The notes under the pieces were generated by a model, which ran no database searches, was not told the DNA's origin, and was given only the letters and a program-made list of their open reading frames with translations. A program made the position numbers and the translations under genes. From contig JAPFBL010000308.1 in assembly GCA_026182355.1 (NCBI GenBank), positions 186,001 to 250,000 on the forward strand: 64,000 bases of DNA, read 5' to 3'. Below are positions 33,360 to 44,831 of this stretch, in pieces. The DNA is from Hermatobates lingyangjiaoensis (Eukaryota; Arthropoda; Insecta; Hemiptera; Hermatobatidae). Numbering within the stretch: the stretch's first letter is position 1; every line of letters begins with the position of its first letter.

Positions 33360-33625
33360 ACATTGTAGGGTAAAAAGCTAATGTAATAACCTATAGGTTC
33401 GTATTCTCTTCCTTATTTTATTTTAGTTTTATTTTGTACTATATTTACTTTACAATATAGATAACTCTCTGGTGTCATTGTATTTTTTAGTTAATGACTG
33501 AGGAAAAACACTACGTGTTCGAAACGCGTTGTTTATACCATTACATTTTTATATGTGGAGACCATTTCATTAGCTTTTTACCCTACAATGAGTAAATACC
33601 ACATAAATAACTGATTGCACTATGT
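33360..33625 (+). mobile_element. PLE family A terminal-repeat copy
   Basis: Contains the ribozyme below and ends with accatttcattagctttt and gagtaaataccac, as other family A copies. Confidence 0.75.
33495..33535 (+). ncRNA. Hammerhead ribozyme motif, family A
   Basis: CTGAGGA (33498-33504), helix II ACAC-TAC-GTGT, GAAA (33521-33524), CGCGTTG. Core complete; helix I weak. Confidence 0.65.
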
Positions 33626-33654
33626 TAAAATTTTTTGTACAATTTGAATTTTCC

Positions 33655-33960
33655 AAAAAAAACGTTTCATGTTTTCTTTAACCTTACTGAGAGCAACATG
33701 TAACTCACCATACAGACATGCTGTTTAACATAAATGAACTAAAACTTTCTGTACAGTCTCTCCTTGAGACTTATGAATAGTCATGGCAAATCCTAAGTGA
33801 ATTGGAAATTGAATCCTTAAAAAAGGAATGTTGTCCTCTTCAGATAAAACAATTTTCAATTTTGAAATTAAAACTATTTCCCATTGATACCATTTCCATT
33901 TCCTAAAACCATGACTACTTTATAAATGCCACTCTTATGGCATTTTGCCAGAATGACCCA
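33655..33960 (-). pseudogene. Pif1/Helitron-type helicase C-terminal remnant
   Basis: Minus-strand translation gives LISKLKIVLSEEDNIPFLRI, QFPIHLGFAMTIHKSQGETV, then (after a stop) GELHVALSKVKENMK. FPIxLxFAMTIxKSQGxT is helicase motif V/VI of Pif1-like proteins, and ALSxVK closes the domain. An in-frame TAA interrupts it and upstream sequence is scrambled. In animal genomes such fragments usually come from Helitrons; a host Pif1 copy is less likely because no other helicase motif is present. Confidence 0.75.
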
Positions 33961-34192
33961 AAGCTCTTTTAAAATCAGAAGATTCCTGATTTCTCAAAAC
34001 TTATTCACTGCTGAATCATCTAGACATGACTAGGCTTGGAAAAAGGAGAGGGTTGAAAAAGTGTCGGAAAATCATAAACAATCCTCTTGAGACTCTTGCG
34101 CTAAGACAGGAGAGTGTTAGAGTGTAGACAGGCAGGACCAATATATTTTTACTAACAATTTTAGAGTGTGTTATCTCAAACGCAAATTGATA

Positions 34193-34874
34193 CATAGGTT
34201 GCATTAACAAGGGCCACTGACACTACCTGCAGCTGAGCAGGTTCAGTAGGACTTCGGTCCGGAGTTTGATCCGAAACTTTAAAATAAGTCGGTACTACGG
34301 GCGGCTGGGGCCCATGGAGAGTTTTTTCTCCAGCCCGCCCTTGAGGTCGGACTCGTAGTGGCTGTGTGTTCTCACCCAGGTTGGATAGACCCTTGTGGTC
34401 GCTGCGTGAGGAGCAGTATCTTCTCGAGTGGATGCCTGCTTAGCATCCAGGGGAGCTAGACCCCAACCTTTACCTGTAGGAACGGACCACGATCTCATAT
34501 AAGTGGGCTGGAATACTGGTAGTTGCTTTATCCTTTTGGCTTTGATGGAATTCAGGGTGGGTATGAATGGAACCCCTCTCGAGCATTATTCTAACGAAAG
34601 AGAGAGACCTAGATCTCCTCTGACATTTAGTCCTTACCCGCCAAGTGACGATGGTCTACAAGAGATTTTTAATCTCTATCTCTTATCATACATGATACCA
34701 AGATTACCCACAGTGGAGCCCAGAGTTATCTGTTCCAAATGTTATCATTGCAACCCCTGATCTCGGGATAACGGAAACTTTCCTCTTCTTAAGGGACGAT
34801 CGAATCATCAGTGATCCTATGGTAGTCCTAAAACTGTAGACCTTTGTAGGAGTCGGCCAGTCATAGGTTGCATT
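34193..34874. mobile_element. 656-bp insertion with 13-bp target duplication, class unknown
   Basis: CATAGGTTGCATT occurs at 34193-34205 and 34862-34874, bounding 34206-34861. The insert is clearly less AT-rich than its surroundings. An 85-codon frame at 34503-34760 contains RERPRSPLTFSPYPPSDDG, reminiscent of a low-complexity LINE ORF1 start, but I cannot assign it. No poly-A is visible. A LINE 5' portion or a SINE-like element are the options. Confidence 0.6.
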
Positions 34875-37685
34875 CTTCTTGCGTTAATTGATGGATATTA
34901 GGTTCTAATTGATACATACTATAGAGTGTAACATTTACAACCCCTAATATGAGCTCAGACCGGCTGTCTGAGTTTGTTAAGGGCGTTTGGACTGCTTCTA
35001 ACGACCAACGACCAACAAATTTTACCATGCACAACAGTGCATGTCGTAAATAGCAGTTCCGAACCAGAGGAACTAGTTCAGCTCTCTGAACTAGCAGTTC
35101 CGGACCACTGCTGCTAGATTGGGCCTCATCAGTAAACATTGTCAAGAATGGGAGAGTCAGTCTGTCAAGGAATGTATCCTCTTCGTGGTCGTTTGGACTT
35201 CAGGCTTTGCATTCTTTGAGGTACTGTATACTTTTGGAGTAATGTAGTCGTAATTTTTAGTTTAATTATGAAACTTTGAGGCTCGTGGGATTAGGAAAGG
35301 TGGACTGCTTGTCTTCTCGTTCTCAACCTATCATAATTTATAGATGATTTGATAATTGAAATGTACTTTTCTTTAAATGAGTCAATCAAAGAAATAGTTT
35401 TATCAAAGTTTCAATCAAAGAAAATGTCTTTTGATTTTGATTTGCATAGATGATAGTCAATACAGATTTTATAATAAATCAAAATTGTAATTTAAAACAA
35501 TATTATTGTTACTGATTTCCATGCAGATACAGAATAATTTGCCTGAGCTACCGAAACGATGAGCAATTTTACTATATAAAGTTAAGTACAGAGCCGTGAT
35601 CAAGACAAAATTAATACTCACGAGACGCTGTTATTAGAATGTTGCAAATCTCTTGAGCCAACTGGAGCATCAAGTTAAAGCAAAAGTTGCAAAGTTGACT
35701 AATCATGAATCATACGGGTTAGGACTAGCTTGCTTCGTCTCGGAGACCCACACTTAGCCGAAATTAACCGCACTTAGTCCTCAAACCACTTTCCCCTTCA
35801 ACTGCTTCATGGCTTTTCTTCTTCATTATTAATTGTATTTTGTTTTCTTCCTACTAAAAAAACTATTCAAACATTAATTACTAATTCTATTGCTTTTTGA
35901 AACACCAACTCCTTTTTGATTTACTGTTTTTTACATTATTTCGCACAAGTTGATTTCTTGTGTTTATAGATAACTTAAGATTAACTAAACCGCGGTTAAG
36001 ATACTTTTAAATTTCTTACCCTAACACTCAAATATAACAATGATACAATTCAATGATTTGTTTAAAAATCAATAAATAGTTTAACAAAATTATTTTATGA
36101 TGTTCCACTTTCTAGTTTCTTATAAGAAAATATGCAGTTGTTTGTACTCAACTTTACCTAATCTAAGAATATTGCTAATCTAACTCAATAGCAGACTAAT
36201 TCATTGGAATTTATTCAATTTTTTTTTTAAATAAAGTTAAATAAATCTATTTGGATTGATTCTGATAAAAAAATCATTTATAAGTTTATGGGAACAATTA
36301 AACAGGTAAAGACAAGGTGGTGTAATTTTAAATTGAGTTTACGTTTTTAAGGCTATATTGCCTTTTCCAGCAGTTTAAAATATGACAAGTTATTGGACAT
36401 TATGGTTTGTTCCACTGTAAAAATATATACGGTTTCTGGAGACAGAAGTTTTAAACTCGTGTTTGTTTCTTGTTCATTCTTTGATACATATGGTAAAAAT
36501 ATATGATAAAAGAACTTGAACTATAATTTTTTTGTATATTAACAATAATTGAAGTTTTTTATTGCTAATTCTAAAGTCATGCTAAGCAATTAGAAAGACT
36601 TGTGGTTTTAGCTAACTTTTAAGAAAAGTTTGTTGAAAACTCTTTAATGAAACACCATAATTTTCATGGTCTGACTTGGTTGAGTAAGATAATTTACATA
36701 ACCTGCCCAGTCATGGGGTTTTCGACCCTTGGCCCTCCCAGAAGTCTTTATCGTCTGAGTCATGGGTAATCAAAAAGACACAATTTATCGCCAAATTGCA
36801 GCTCCTGTTATTACTGCAATTCTTAAAGCCATTTTTCAAGTGCTTAGCCATTTTTCAATAAAATATTTATAAATGATATATATATATCATTATATATCAA
36901 TTATATATCAGTCTATAAATGATATTCTCACAAACTCTATTCTTGGTAATAAAAATTAATATGAATCAATAAATTCTCTAAAATAATACCACTAAAAATT
37001 TAGTTTCTTATATAAACTATAAAATTAAAAATAACCAAGTCATTGTTCACGTTCTCTTGAAAACAATCATTTCTCTACTACTCTACTTAGATAATATCAG
37101 TTTATCATGTTAAAACTAAAGAAATAACATCTGATGTGAGACGCCACATAACTTTCGTTTACCTTATACCAAATATCTGTTATAAAATTATAATTAAAGA
37201 AAAATTTTAGTATATCTCAATCTGTATTTACATTTGTACAGAAAATATAAAGATACAAACCTGCTTTTTATATACTTGTTTAAAATTTAACTATTTTAAA
37301 TAAAATTACACACAGAAATGAAACAGAAATAGTTTCTGTTTTATTTCTGTGTGTACTTTTTGTGAATATTGTTTATTTAGTTTGTTGAATCGTCTCATTT
37401 AATTGGTTGTTTGTTTATAATCTGATAATCATCACTCAGTCAATTCAACTATAAGAGAGTCTCATTTAAGAAGATGGGTACTAATTTATTCATAAACAAA
37501 TTGAATAGTTAGAAGTTTATTCATCTTATCAAATTGTATATGTTATTCGTATTTTACTTACGTTTAATATTCCTATCAATTTAATCACTGCTTTTTAAAA
37601 GTTAATTCTTTATATTCTACAGAGCAAATTTTTTTTTTAATTTTTGAACACTAAAAAAAAAGTTTTACACAGTAAAACCAACCCT
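34875..37685. other. Interval without recognised gene
   Basis: 34875-35330 is of mixed composition with a 94-codon minus frame (no domain recognised); the remainder is AT-rich. A small palindromic stretch lies near 37300-37345 (acacagaaatgaaacagaaa and inverse). Confidence 0.5.
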
Positions 37686-37689
37686 GTTG

Positions 37690-37836
37690 GGTTACTTGCC
37701 GTTGCGTCTATAACGTTCTTAGTCTCCGTTTCTCTTTTCTCCTGAAGACGGATTGCCCGAAAATTTGAGTTTGTATGTGTGTTTTCTTTACTTTGTGTGC
37801 TACCTATCTTCAATTTTTAAATGTTATATATATATT

Positions 37837-37883
<47 letters not shown>
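37690..37883 (+). mobile_element. Family B copy ending in (TA)n
   Basis: gttgcgtctataacgttctt start, ribozyme at 37739-37769, then tttactttgtgtgctaccta and TA run 37828-37883. Best-preserved family B copy. Confidence 0.8.
37739..37769 (+). ncRNA. Hammerhead ribozyme motif, family B
   Basis: Helix I CTC/GAG, CTGAAGA (37742-37748), helix II CGG-ATTGC-CCG, GAAA (37759-37762), loopless AA/UU helix III, triplet UUU. Core complete. Confidence 0.7.
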
Positions 37884-37888
<5 letters not shown>

Positions 37889-37889
37889 A

Positions 37890-39350
37890 TTTGTGAAACC
37901 TGTTTTACTAGACCCAGGGTATCTGGAATCATATATTTCTGTTGATTACTCCATAAAAAAAATCGGGAAGCGAACGCAATGCCTTAATACCTATAAATTT
38001 CACCTTGAGTGTAAATAAAAGTATAAATACTATTCCAGAAAAAAACAAATGTATTTTAAAGTGAGTCATAATACAAGATATGAATGTATTGTTATCAGTG
38101 GTTAGCGATTTAAATCATTAAGTCAGAACAGGCTTCTTAAGCTCAACCAAGTTCCAATAAAGATAAAAGTAATAAAAGAAAATTAAGAAATCTTTTATTC
38201 GAGATTGTTTTCTGTTTGAGAAATACACGTATAATCTGTTTTAGGAGATCAATGCGAGAATAGGGGTTTTAATTCGTTAAGTAGAAAGTTTTCCCATTCA
38301 AGGATTAAATCCTAAAGCCCTGTTAAAAATTGGGGTCGGCTTTAGCTGAGAAGGTGATTCCTCTACTCTTTAAAGTAGATTCTTTTGTTAAATCTACTTT
38401 AAAAAATTGTTTCAATGATAATAGTGTTAATTTAAATACAGCTGTTGCTTCGGATATAACAAGTTAGGTGTTTTAAAAATTTAATAAGAAGCGAACTCCA
38501 CTCATCTTGTTACAAGTGAGATTATTAAATATAATTGACTTACTCTAATTTTAATAAACTTATCATACATTCGTGATGTAAAACAATCAATTTTTTTTTA
38601 TTATCTAACATATGAAGTTTTCTCAAGTCATCCAGTTTCAGAACAGAACCATTGTCAAGAGATGGTTTTCAATGCTAATTCACCTCTTTGACTTTACCTT
38701 TCAACGCTATTTTATTTTATCAGAATTACTTCATTCCGGTTTCTTTTATTCATTTTTAATTAAACTTAATTTAATTTTAATACTTTTTTTTTAGCCTAAA
38801 TCAGTTTATAACAGAAGCTCTGGAATTTGTAAGACTAGACTACCCGTGACTTTTTGTGTCACTCACAAATTATAACAATAGCTATTGAAATTAATTCACT
38901 GAACATGATTGAAAAGGAGAACTTTAATTTTTGTTTCTTGTTATTAAGGCACGAAAACAATATTTATTGAAAAAAAAATATTTATTTCAGAATAAAATGT
39001 AAACTAATTTAATAATAAAATGGGTATTTATATTTCAAACAAACATTTATAAAGATCAAGTGAAAAATTTAAATTTAATTACAAATCGAATTAAATGAAA
39101 TGAAATTACAATTGAAAGCTATGTAAAAATTTATTCAAATAAACTCTGGACGAACGTCTTACTGTGGAAAAAACGATTTCTCTACTCAGAGGAGGTCTCC
39201 CCGATTGGAGGCTAGGACTGTCAAATAGCTTGACTGTTGGGGATATTCCTGGATTACCTGTACGTGTAGAACTATTGGTAAGTTTAAACGTAAAGGGATA
39301 CTGATTGAGAGCTCCATGACAGGTAATGTGTCGAGTATGATTGTAATTCT
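37890..39350. other. AT-rich interval
   Basis: 39130-39350 is less AT-rich (ggaggtctccccgattggag) and may belong to an unrecognised repeat; no coding signal. Confidence 0.5.
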
Positions 39351-39354
39351 TGCT

Positions 39355-40292
39355 GAAGTCTATTCCATGGACGATACTCTAGTCTATCCCATGGACAATA
39401 GTCTATTTCATGACCGATAGTCTATTCCATGGACGATGCTCTAGTCTATCCCATGGACAATAGTCTATTCCATAGACAATAGTCTAGTCTATCCCATGGT
39501 CAATAGTCTAGTCTATCCCATGGACAATAGTCTATTTCATGGGTGATAGTCTATTCAATGGACAATAGTCTAGTCTATCCCATGGACAATAGTCTATTTC
39601 ATGACCGATAGTCTATTCCATGGACGATGCTCTAGTCTATCCCATGGACAATAGTCTATTCCATAGACAATAGTCTAGTCTATCCCATGGTCAATAGTCT
39701 AGTCTATCCCATGGACAATAGTCTATTTCATGGGTGATAGTCTATTCAATGGACAATAGTCTATTTCGTGGGCGATAGTCTATTCAATGGAAAATAGTCT
39801 AGTCTATCCCATGGACAATAGACTATTTCATGGGCGATAGTCTAGTCCCTAGACAATAGTCTAGTCTCTTCCATGGACAATAGTCTATTTCATGGACATA
39901 GTCTATTCCATGGACAATAGTCTAGTCTATTCAATGCACGATAGTCTATTCCATGGACAATAGTCTAGTCTATCCCATGGATAGTAGTCTATTTCATGGG
40001 CGATAGTCTATTCCATGGACAATAGTCTAGTCTAGTCTATTCCATGGACAATAGTCTAGTCTATCCCATGGACAATAGTCTATTTCATGGGCGATAGTCT
40101 ATTCCATGGACGATATTCTAGTCTATCCCATGGACAATAGTCTATTTCATGGGCGATAGTCTATTCCATTGACAATAGTCTAGTCTATTCCATGGACGAT
40201 AGTCTAGTCTATCCCATTTACGATGGTCTATCCAATGGACGATAGTTTATTCCATTTACGATAGTCTATTCCATGAACGATATTCTATTCTC
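39355..40292. repeat. CCATGG satellite, ~20-bp unit with higher-order period
   Basis: Arrays of units like tagtctatcccatggacaa with the palindrome CCATGG at the centre of many. A longer block repeats: tgaccgatag occurs at 39411 and 39602 with the same neighbours, a higher-order period of about 191 bp. No coding potential. Confidence 0.95.
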
Positions 40293-40309
40293 GACAAAAG
40301 AAAAGAATA

Positions 40310-41031
40310 TCATAGTTCAAAGTTTTTCAAACTTTTTTCGACGGGGAACCCTTTTTGGTACCAGTAACTTTCCTGGGAACCCCAGATTCTAATGATTTCA
40401 TACAATCATAATATAAATATTTTCATATGTCTTTTTAAATTGTATGTATGTTTAAAAATAATTAAAAAAGTAATGTTACTGCAATCTGTATTTTTCGAAT
40501 GAAAATTCAAAACTAAAAGATTGTAATTTTCATATTTTCCACAAGTGCATAACACATAAAAGAAAATTACTAGCAATTTTAACATAGAATTTGTTTTGTA
40601 ATCATTTTGGCTTTATAGTTGAGAGTTTGATTCTCAAGTTAGCACCAGCATTAAGTCTACTTCGGTATTTGGTTTCTATGTCAGTTTAAAGGGAAAATCC
40701 AGTTTCACATAAGTAGGTAGTGGGAAATGTCAGCAATGTGTGAAGTGCTACTTTTGCAATAGCAGGAAATTCGCGAATCAGATAGTTCCAAAAACTGACT
40801 AGTAATTTATCCCTAATACGAATAAAATTTTGACCACTTCTACTTATGGGTATGTGTAGATATAAACATTATTCGGTTTCATGATTCACAAGAAATATAG
40901 AATAAATCCCTACCCAAAAAAAAAATTTTTAGAAAAATGTTTTTACTAAATGTTTTTCACGGAACCCCAGACAGCCCTTTAAGGAACCCCTGGGTTCCGC
41001 AGAACTCACTTTGTGAACATCTGTCATAGTT
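40310..41031. mobile_element. hAT-like non-autonomous transposon with 8-bp TSD
   Basis: Element 40318-41023 (706 bp). Ends CAAAGTTTTTCAAAC and inverted CAGATGTTCACAAAG, with ggggaaccc/gggttcc just inside. Target duplication TCATAGTT at both ends. Inserted just beyond the CCATGG satellite. No transposase frame. Confidence 0.9.
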
Positions 41032-41755
41032 AAATTGCTACGAGCACCATGAAACCAGCTATGAGATAAAAAGTTAATACAATTATAATATAAAAATAGT
41101 TCTGCATTTTTTTATGTTACGTAGGTAATGAAGGTTTTATATAAAGAAATAGCTTCAGCTAAAATAGGATTAATGTAGAAATAACCTCAAAATAAATTAT
41201 TGCTAATAAAACGAGAAAACTTCCAAAAATAGTTCTAAAAAAAAAAGTACAAACATTTTGATGACGAAAATAAGAACTGTTTATTGCAACTGACATAAAG
41301 TTGAGAGTTATCTAAGATTTGATTAAAAATATTTGGATTCCTGCATTTGCAAGATGTGGCGTGCAGATAGCAGCATTATTGCCTTCATTTATCTTCTGTC
41401 TACATTTTTATACACGCACTCTTCCTCCATTACCCAAACACGTTGCATGTCTCAGATTTTTCAAGACTACCTTTTCATTTGATAACTTCCCTCTTTCAGA
41501 GTTTTTTTTCAAAATGTATGCCTGATTTCTCCTCTGTGTTGTTCTGACATTGTTCTACTTTAAGCTTGTTTCCTGATCCCATTCAAACGATAACACCTTT
41601 AAATCGATTTATGCTACGAACTTTTAATTGCAAACAATCTAAAAGTGCTCAACTTTTTGGTTTTTTTTTCAATTTCGGTAATTGAGATTTCTTAAGCAAA
41701 CTGTTTTCTATGCAAAACTAAATCTCAAATCATTGATTGTGCAATTCGTAATTGT
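41032..41755. other. AT-rich interval, no gene seen
   Basis: A 68-codon frame at 41319-41525 has no recognised domain. Confidence 0.5.
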
Positions 41756-41837
41756 ATGGTATTTACTCATTCTGAGGTAAAGTGGATAAACAAACAAAAG
41801 TCTCCACACAAATGAAGTTTTATTCAACAACAACAAC

Positions 41838-41874
41838 AACGTGTTTCGAACACTTTGTGTTCATCATCAGGAAG
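41838..41874 (-). ncRNA. Hammerhead ribozyme motif, family A
   Basis: Minus strand: CTGATGA (41870-41864), helix II GAACAC-AAA-GTGTTC, GAAA (41847-41844), CACGTT (helix III AC/GU around AC). Confidence 0.7.
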
Positions 41875-41944
41875 ACACTGTCAGAATACAAATTAATACT
41901 ATAATACATTACAACTGATTAGATATAATTTGTATTAAAGTGTC

Positions 41945-41984
41945 ATCCTGATGATGAACACAAAGTGTTCGAAACGCGTTATTG
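41945..41984 (+). ncRNA. Hammerhead ribozyme motif, family A
   Basis: CTGATGA (41948-41954), helix II GAACAC-AAA-GTGTTC, GAAA (41971-41974), CGCGTTA. Core complete. Confidence 0.7.
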
Positions 41985-42385
41985 TTGTTGAATAAAACTT
42001 CATTTGTGTGGAGACTTTTGTTTGTTGATCCATTTTACCTCAGAAAACTAAATCTTAAATTATTTCAAAATATTTCAGCACTATTCAAAATCTTCCGCCA
42101 ATTTTATTGAATTTATTCATGAATAAGTTGCCACTGAAGGTTCGAAATATACATTAATTACGTTCTTCAAACCAAAGGATCTTTAGATTAATATTGAAAT
42201 AGAAATCATGCTTATATTTGTGGAGGAAGAACTACATGTTTAAAAGTTAATATATATGATATAATTCAAAACAGGAAACCGTTTGTTAGGACAACTTATC
42301 AAACGATTACATGAAAAGAACTTTGCATAAGTGAGTTCTTTTCTTGTAATAGTTATATATTATATTATATATTGGTGTAAATATA

Positions 42386-42589
42386 TTATATATTGGTGTA
42401 TATCGGCAGCAAATCTTCTTGTATGCAAATATTGTTAAAAGTAGCAGCAGCTTCTGCTCTCACGATTTTTGAGCTGGTGGCCTCAATCTTGCAGGCGATT
42501 CTTCTATCTTGTGGTTGGAGCTTCCACATCAATTGTCCAAGGGACATCAATTCATACGAGCTTTCGACCATAATTACGTTGGTCATCAT
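42386..42589 (-). CDS. PLE ORF N-terminal fragment ending at TA-rich DNA
   Basis: Downstream repeat copy: AAATFNNICIQEDLLPIYTNI at its end. Its upstream part (42580-42530) holds a degenerate hammerhead: CCAATGA core, GACCA/TGGTC hairpin, GAAAGCTC. Confidence 0.65.
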   Translation of the reverse strand: MMTNVIMVESSYELMSLGQLMWKLQPQDRRIACKIEATSSKIVRAEAAATFNNICIQEDLLPIYTNI

Positions 42590-42718
42590 TGGGTAAAATC
42601 TCCTTTTGGAAGGATGCTTATATAAACTTCCTTAGTGGATGTGATTTCTGATTGGTCCAATAAACTTGACTTATTGGTCAATCAGAGTACAGGTTTTAGT
42701 TTTCGTTCTTATTCCATT

Positions 42719-42910
42719 TTATTTTAGGCTAAATTCAATAATTTGATCCTTTTTAATTTTCAATTGTCTGGTAACAAGCTTCCTCCTATACTCAATTGTT
42801 TCTTTAACATCACGCACTGCCCAGTCGTGAGTTTTAATATTGGTGTAAATCAGCAGCAAATCTTCTTGTATGCAAATATTGTTAAAAGTAGCAGCAGCTT
42901 CTGATCTCAC
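42719..42910 (-). CDS. PLE ORF N-terminal fragment reading past the TNI junction
   Basis: 63 codons: AAATFNNICIQEDLLLIYTN, then IKTHDWAVRDVKETIEYRRK and a basic stretch before a stop. It is the only copy here that shows what normally follows YTNI in the protein (KTHDWAVR). No reverse transcriptase motifs reached. Confidence 0.75.
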   Translation of the reverse strand: MRSEAAATFNNICIQEDLLLIYTNIKTHDWAVRDVKETIEYRRKLVTRQLKIKKDQIIEFSLK

Positions 42911-42925
42911 GATTTTTGAGCTGGA

Positions 42926-43435
42926 GCTGTTATAAGTATATATAACATAGATCTTTCAGAGTTCACAAAATGTAATGACAACCTAAAGCTGTTATAACAA
43001 TGTTTAATTGTATATAAAATAATTGGTCAGCTAAACGTATTCTGAGATTTCCCCTTAAATTTTAACTGAGGAAGGAACACCAACTTAAAGTTTATAAAAA
43101 ATTTAAAGATATAATCCTATCATATTGCACGCTTCAATCATTAGACAAAATTTTAAAAAAAATAGCAAATTAGGACTATGGGTTTTATATAATCTTAAAG
43201 GAAGGAATAAATTAGATGTCGATTCCTGGTCTGAGATATGGGATCATTCAAGAAATCGTCTCTAAAGAGCAAAATAGAATGATTTCTAATTAGGGTAACA
43301 TCAAATAAAATATTGTTCCATATCACCAAATATAGCTGCTTGCCTGGACTTATTACCTTTAAGAAATTTTTGCAAAAGAAGAATCACTGTAACGTAATTC
43401 ATACAGCAAACATATACAGAGAAAAATATGTTACT
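42926..43435. other. AT-rich interval, no gene seen
   Basis: One ctgaggaaggaacacc word near 43072 recalls family A but lacks the rest. Confidence 0.45.
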
Positions 43436-43611
43436 GTATTGTATTAAAGCATGACAAAGATTTTATACAAAGTTTCGAACACTTGTGTTCATCTTCAGGT
43501 TACATGTGCCACAGTAAGGTTGAGTGTTCAAAACCGAAATAAGAAAATCTTATATTTATGATTAGAATGAAGGAATGAAACACCAAGTCTACAAAAAAAA
43601 TTATACAAAGT

Positions 43612-43647
43612 TGACGTTTCGAACACTTAGTGTTCATCTTCAGGTTA
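43612..43647 (-). ncRNA. Hammerhead ribozyme motif, array unit
   Basis: CTGAAGA (43643-43637), helix II GAACAC-TAA-GTGTTC, GAAA (43620-43617), CGTC: loopless AC/GU helix III with triplet GUC. Core complete. 43467-43503 is similar but lacks the CGTC part. Confidence 0.65.
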
Positions 43648-44070
43648 CATCTGCCTTAGTAAGGTTGAGTGTTCAATGGGTTATAGGTCACTCCTATCAC
43701 GGAGTCATTAAATATAATTCACAACTTTATTATAACAATTAAAAAATATTTCTTAATTCCTCGACAAACTAATGAGATTAAGGATATATTTCACAGGCGT
43801 TTATCATCCACAAGCGACAAATTTGAAGCTTGAATTATGAACTCATGTCTGATTGAAATATATTGCTAATTGTATTAGTTTGTTCAAGGACTCAAGTTTT
43901 ATTCTTTAATTATTGTAAATGAAGTTTATCAAATTACGGTCATTAAATCAAAATTAAATTCCTTATACCTTAATAACAATTATTGTAAAAACCGAAATAA
44001 GAAAATCTGATAATTATGATTATAATAAAGGAATGAAACACCAAGTCTACAAAAAAAAATTATACAAAGT

Positions 44071-44106
44071 CGACGTTTCGAACACTTAGTGCTCATCTTC
44101 AGGTAC
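44071..44106 (-). ncRNA. Hammerhead ribozyme motif, array unit
   Basis: Same as 43612-43647 with one helix II change (gagcac side). Core complete. The next two units (44238-44274, 44381-44416) have CTGAAGG and CTGAAAA and should be inactive. Confidence 0.6.
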
Positions 44107-44526
44107 TACAACATAGCTCAACTTAGTGCTATCTGCCATAGTAAAGTTGAGTGTTCAAAACCGAAATAAGAAAATCTTATATTTATTATTAGAATGAAGG
44201 AATGAAACACCAAGTCTACAAAAAAATTATACAAAGTTGACGTTTCGAACACTTAGTGTTCACCTTCAGGTTACATCTGCCTTAGTAAGGTTGAGTGTTC
44301 AAAACCGAAATAAGAAAATCTTATATTTATGATTAGAATGAAGGAATGAAACACCAACTACAAAAAAAATTATACAAAGTCGACGTTTCGAACACTTAGA
44401 GTTCATTTTCAGGTTACATCTGCCTTAGTAAGGTTGAGTGTTCAAAACCGAAATAAGAAAATCTGATATTTATTATTAGAATGAAGGAATGAAACACCAA
44501 GTCCACAAAAAAAAATTATACAAAGT

Positions 44527-44562
44527 CGACGTTTCGAACACTTAGTGTTCATCTTCAGGTTA
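44527..44562 (-). ncRNA. Hammerhead ribozyme motif, array unit
   Basis: CTGAAGA (44558-44552), GAACAC-TAA-GTGTTC, GAAA (44535-44532), CGTCGAC. Core complete. Confidence 0.65.
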
Positions 44563-44652
44563 CATCTGCCATAGTAAAGTAAGAAAATCTTATATTTATT
44601 ATTAGAATGAAGGAATGAAACACCAAGTCTACAAAAAAAATATACAAAGTCG

Positions 44653-44690
44653 ACGCGTTTCAAACACTTACTGTTCATCTTCAGGTTACA
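44653..44690 (-). ncRNA. Hammerhead ribozyme motif, array unit with longer helix III
   Basis: CTGAAGA, helix II GAACA...TGTTT, GAAACGCGTCG: helix III AC/GU with GC loop and triplet GUC, so this unit could act as a single molecule better than its neighbours. Confidence 0.6.
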
Positions 44691-44795
44691 TTTGCCTTAG
44701 TAAAGTTGAGTGTTCAAAACCGAAATAAGAAAATCTTATATTTATGATTAGAATGAAGGAATGAAACACCAAGTCTAAAAAAAAATTATATAAAG

Positions 44796-44831
44796 TCACG
44801 TTTCGAACACTTAGTGTTCATCTTCAGGTTA
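44796..44831 (-). ncRNA. Hammerhead ribozyme motif, array unit
   Basis: CTGAAGA (44827-44821), GAACAC-TAA-GTGTTC, GAAA (44804-44801), then CGTGAC where other units have CGTCGAC, so the cleavage triplet is altered. Confidence 0.5.

Larger units (their letters stand above)
41758..42047. mobile_element. Family A foldback with two intact ribozyme cores
   Basis: Arms ctgaggtaaagtggat... / ...atccattttacctcag around a spacer centred near 41910. Each arm has (AAC)n next to its ribozyme. Confidence 0.9.
42384..42925 (-). mobile_element. Internally deleted PLE with two terminal-repeat copies
   Basis: An 86-bp segment occurs twice in direct orientation (42391-42477 and 42839-42924), each coding for SSKIVRxEAAATFNNICIQE. 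In the upstream copy the frame continues into unique PLE protein; in the downstream copy it stops at TA-rich DNA. This is the layout of a PLE flanked by its terminal repeats, with most of the body deleted. Confidence 0.75.

Noticed and set aside
34861..35145. 94-codon minus frame as a gene
   Set aside because: No domain recognised, and it overlaps the target duplication of the neighbouring insertion.
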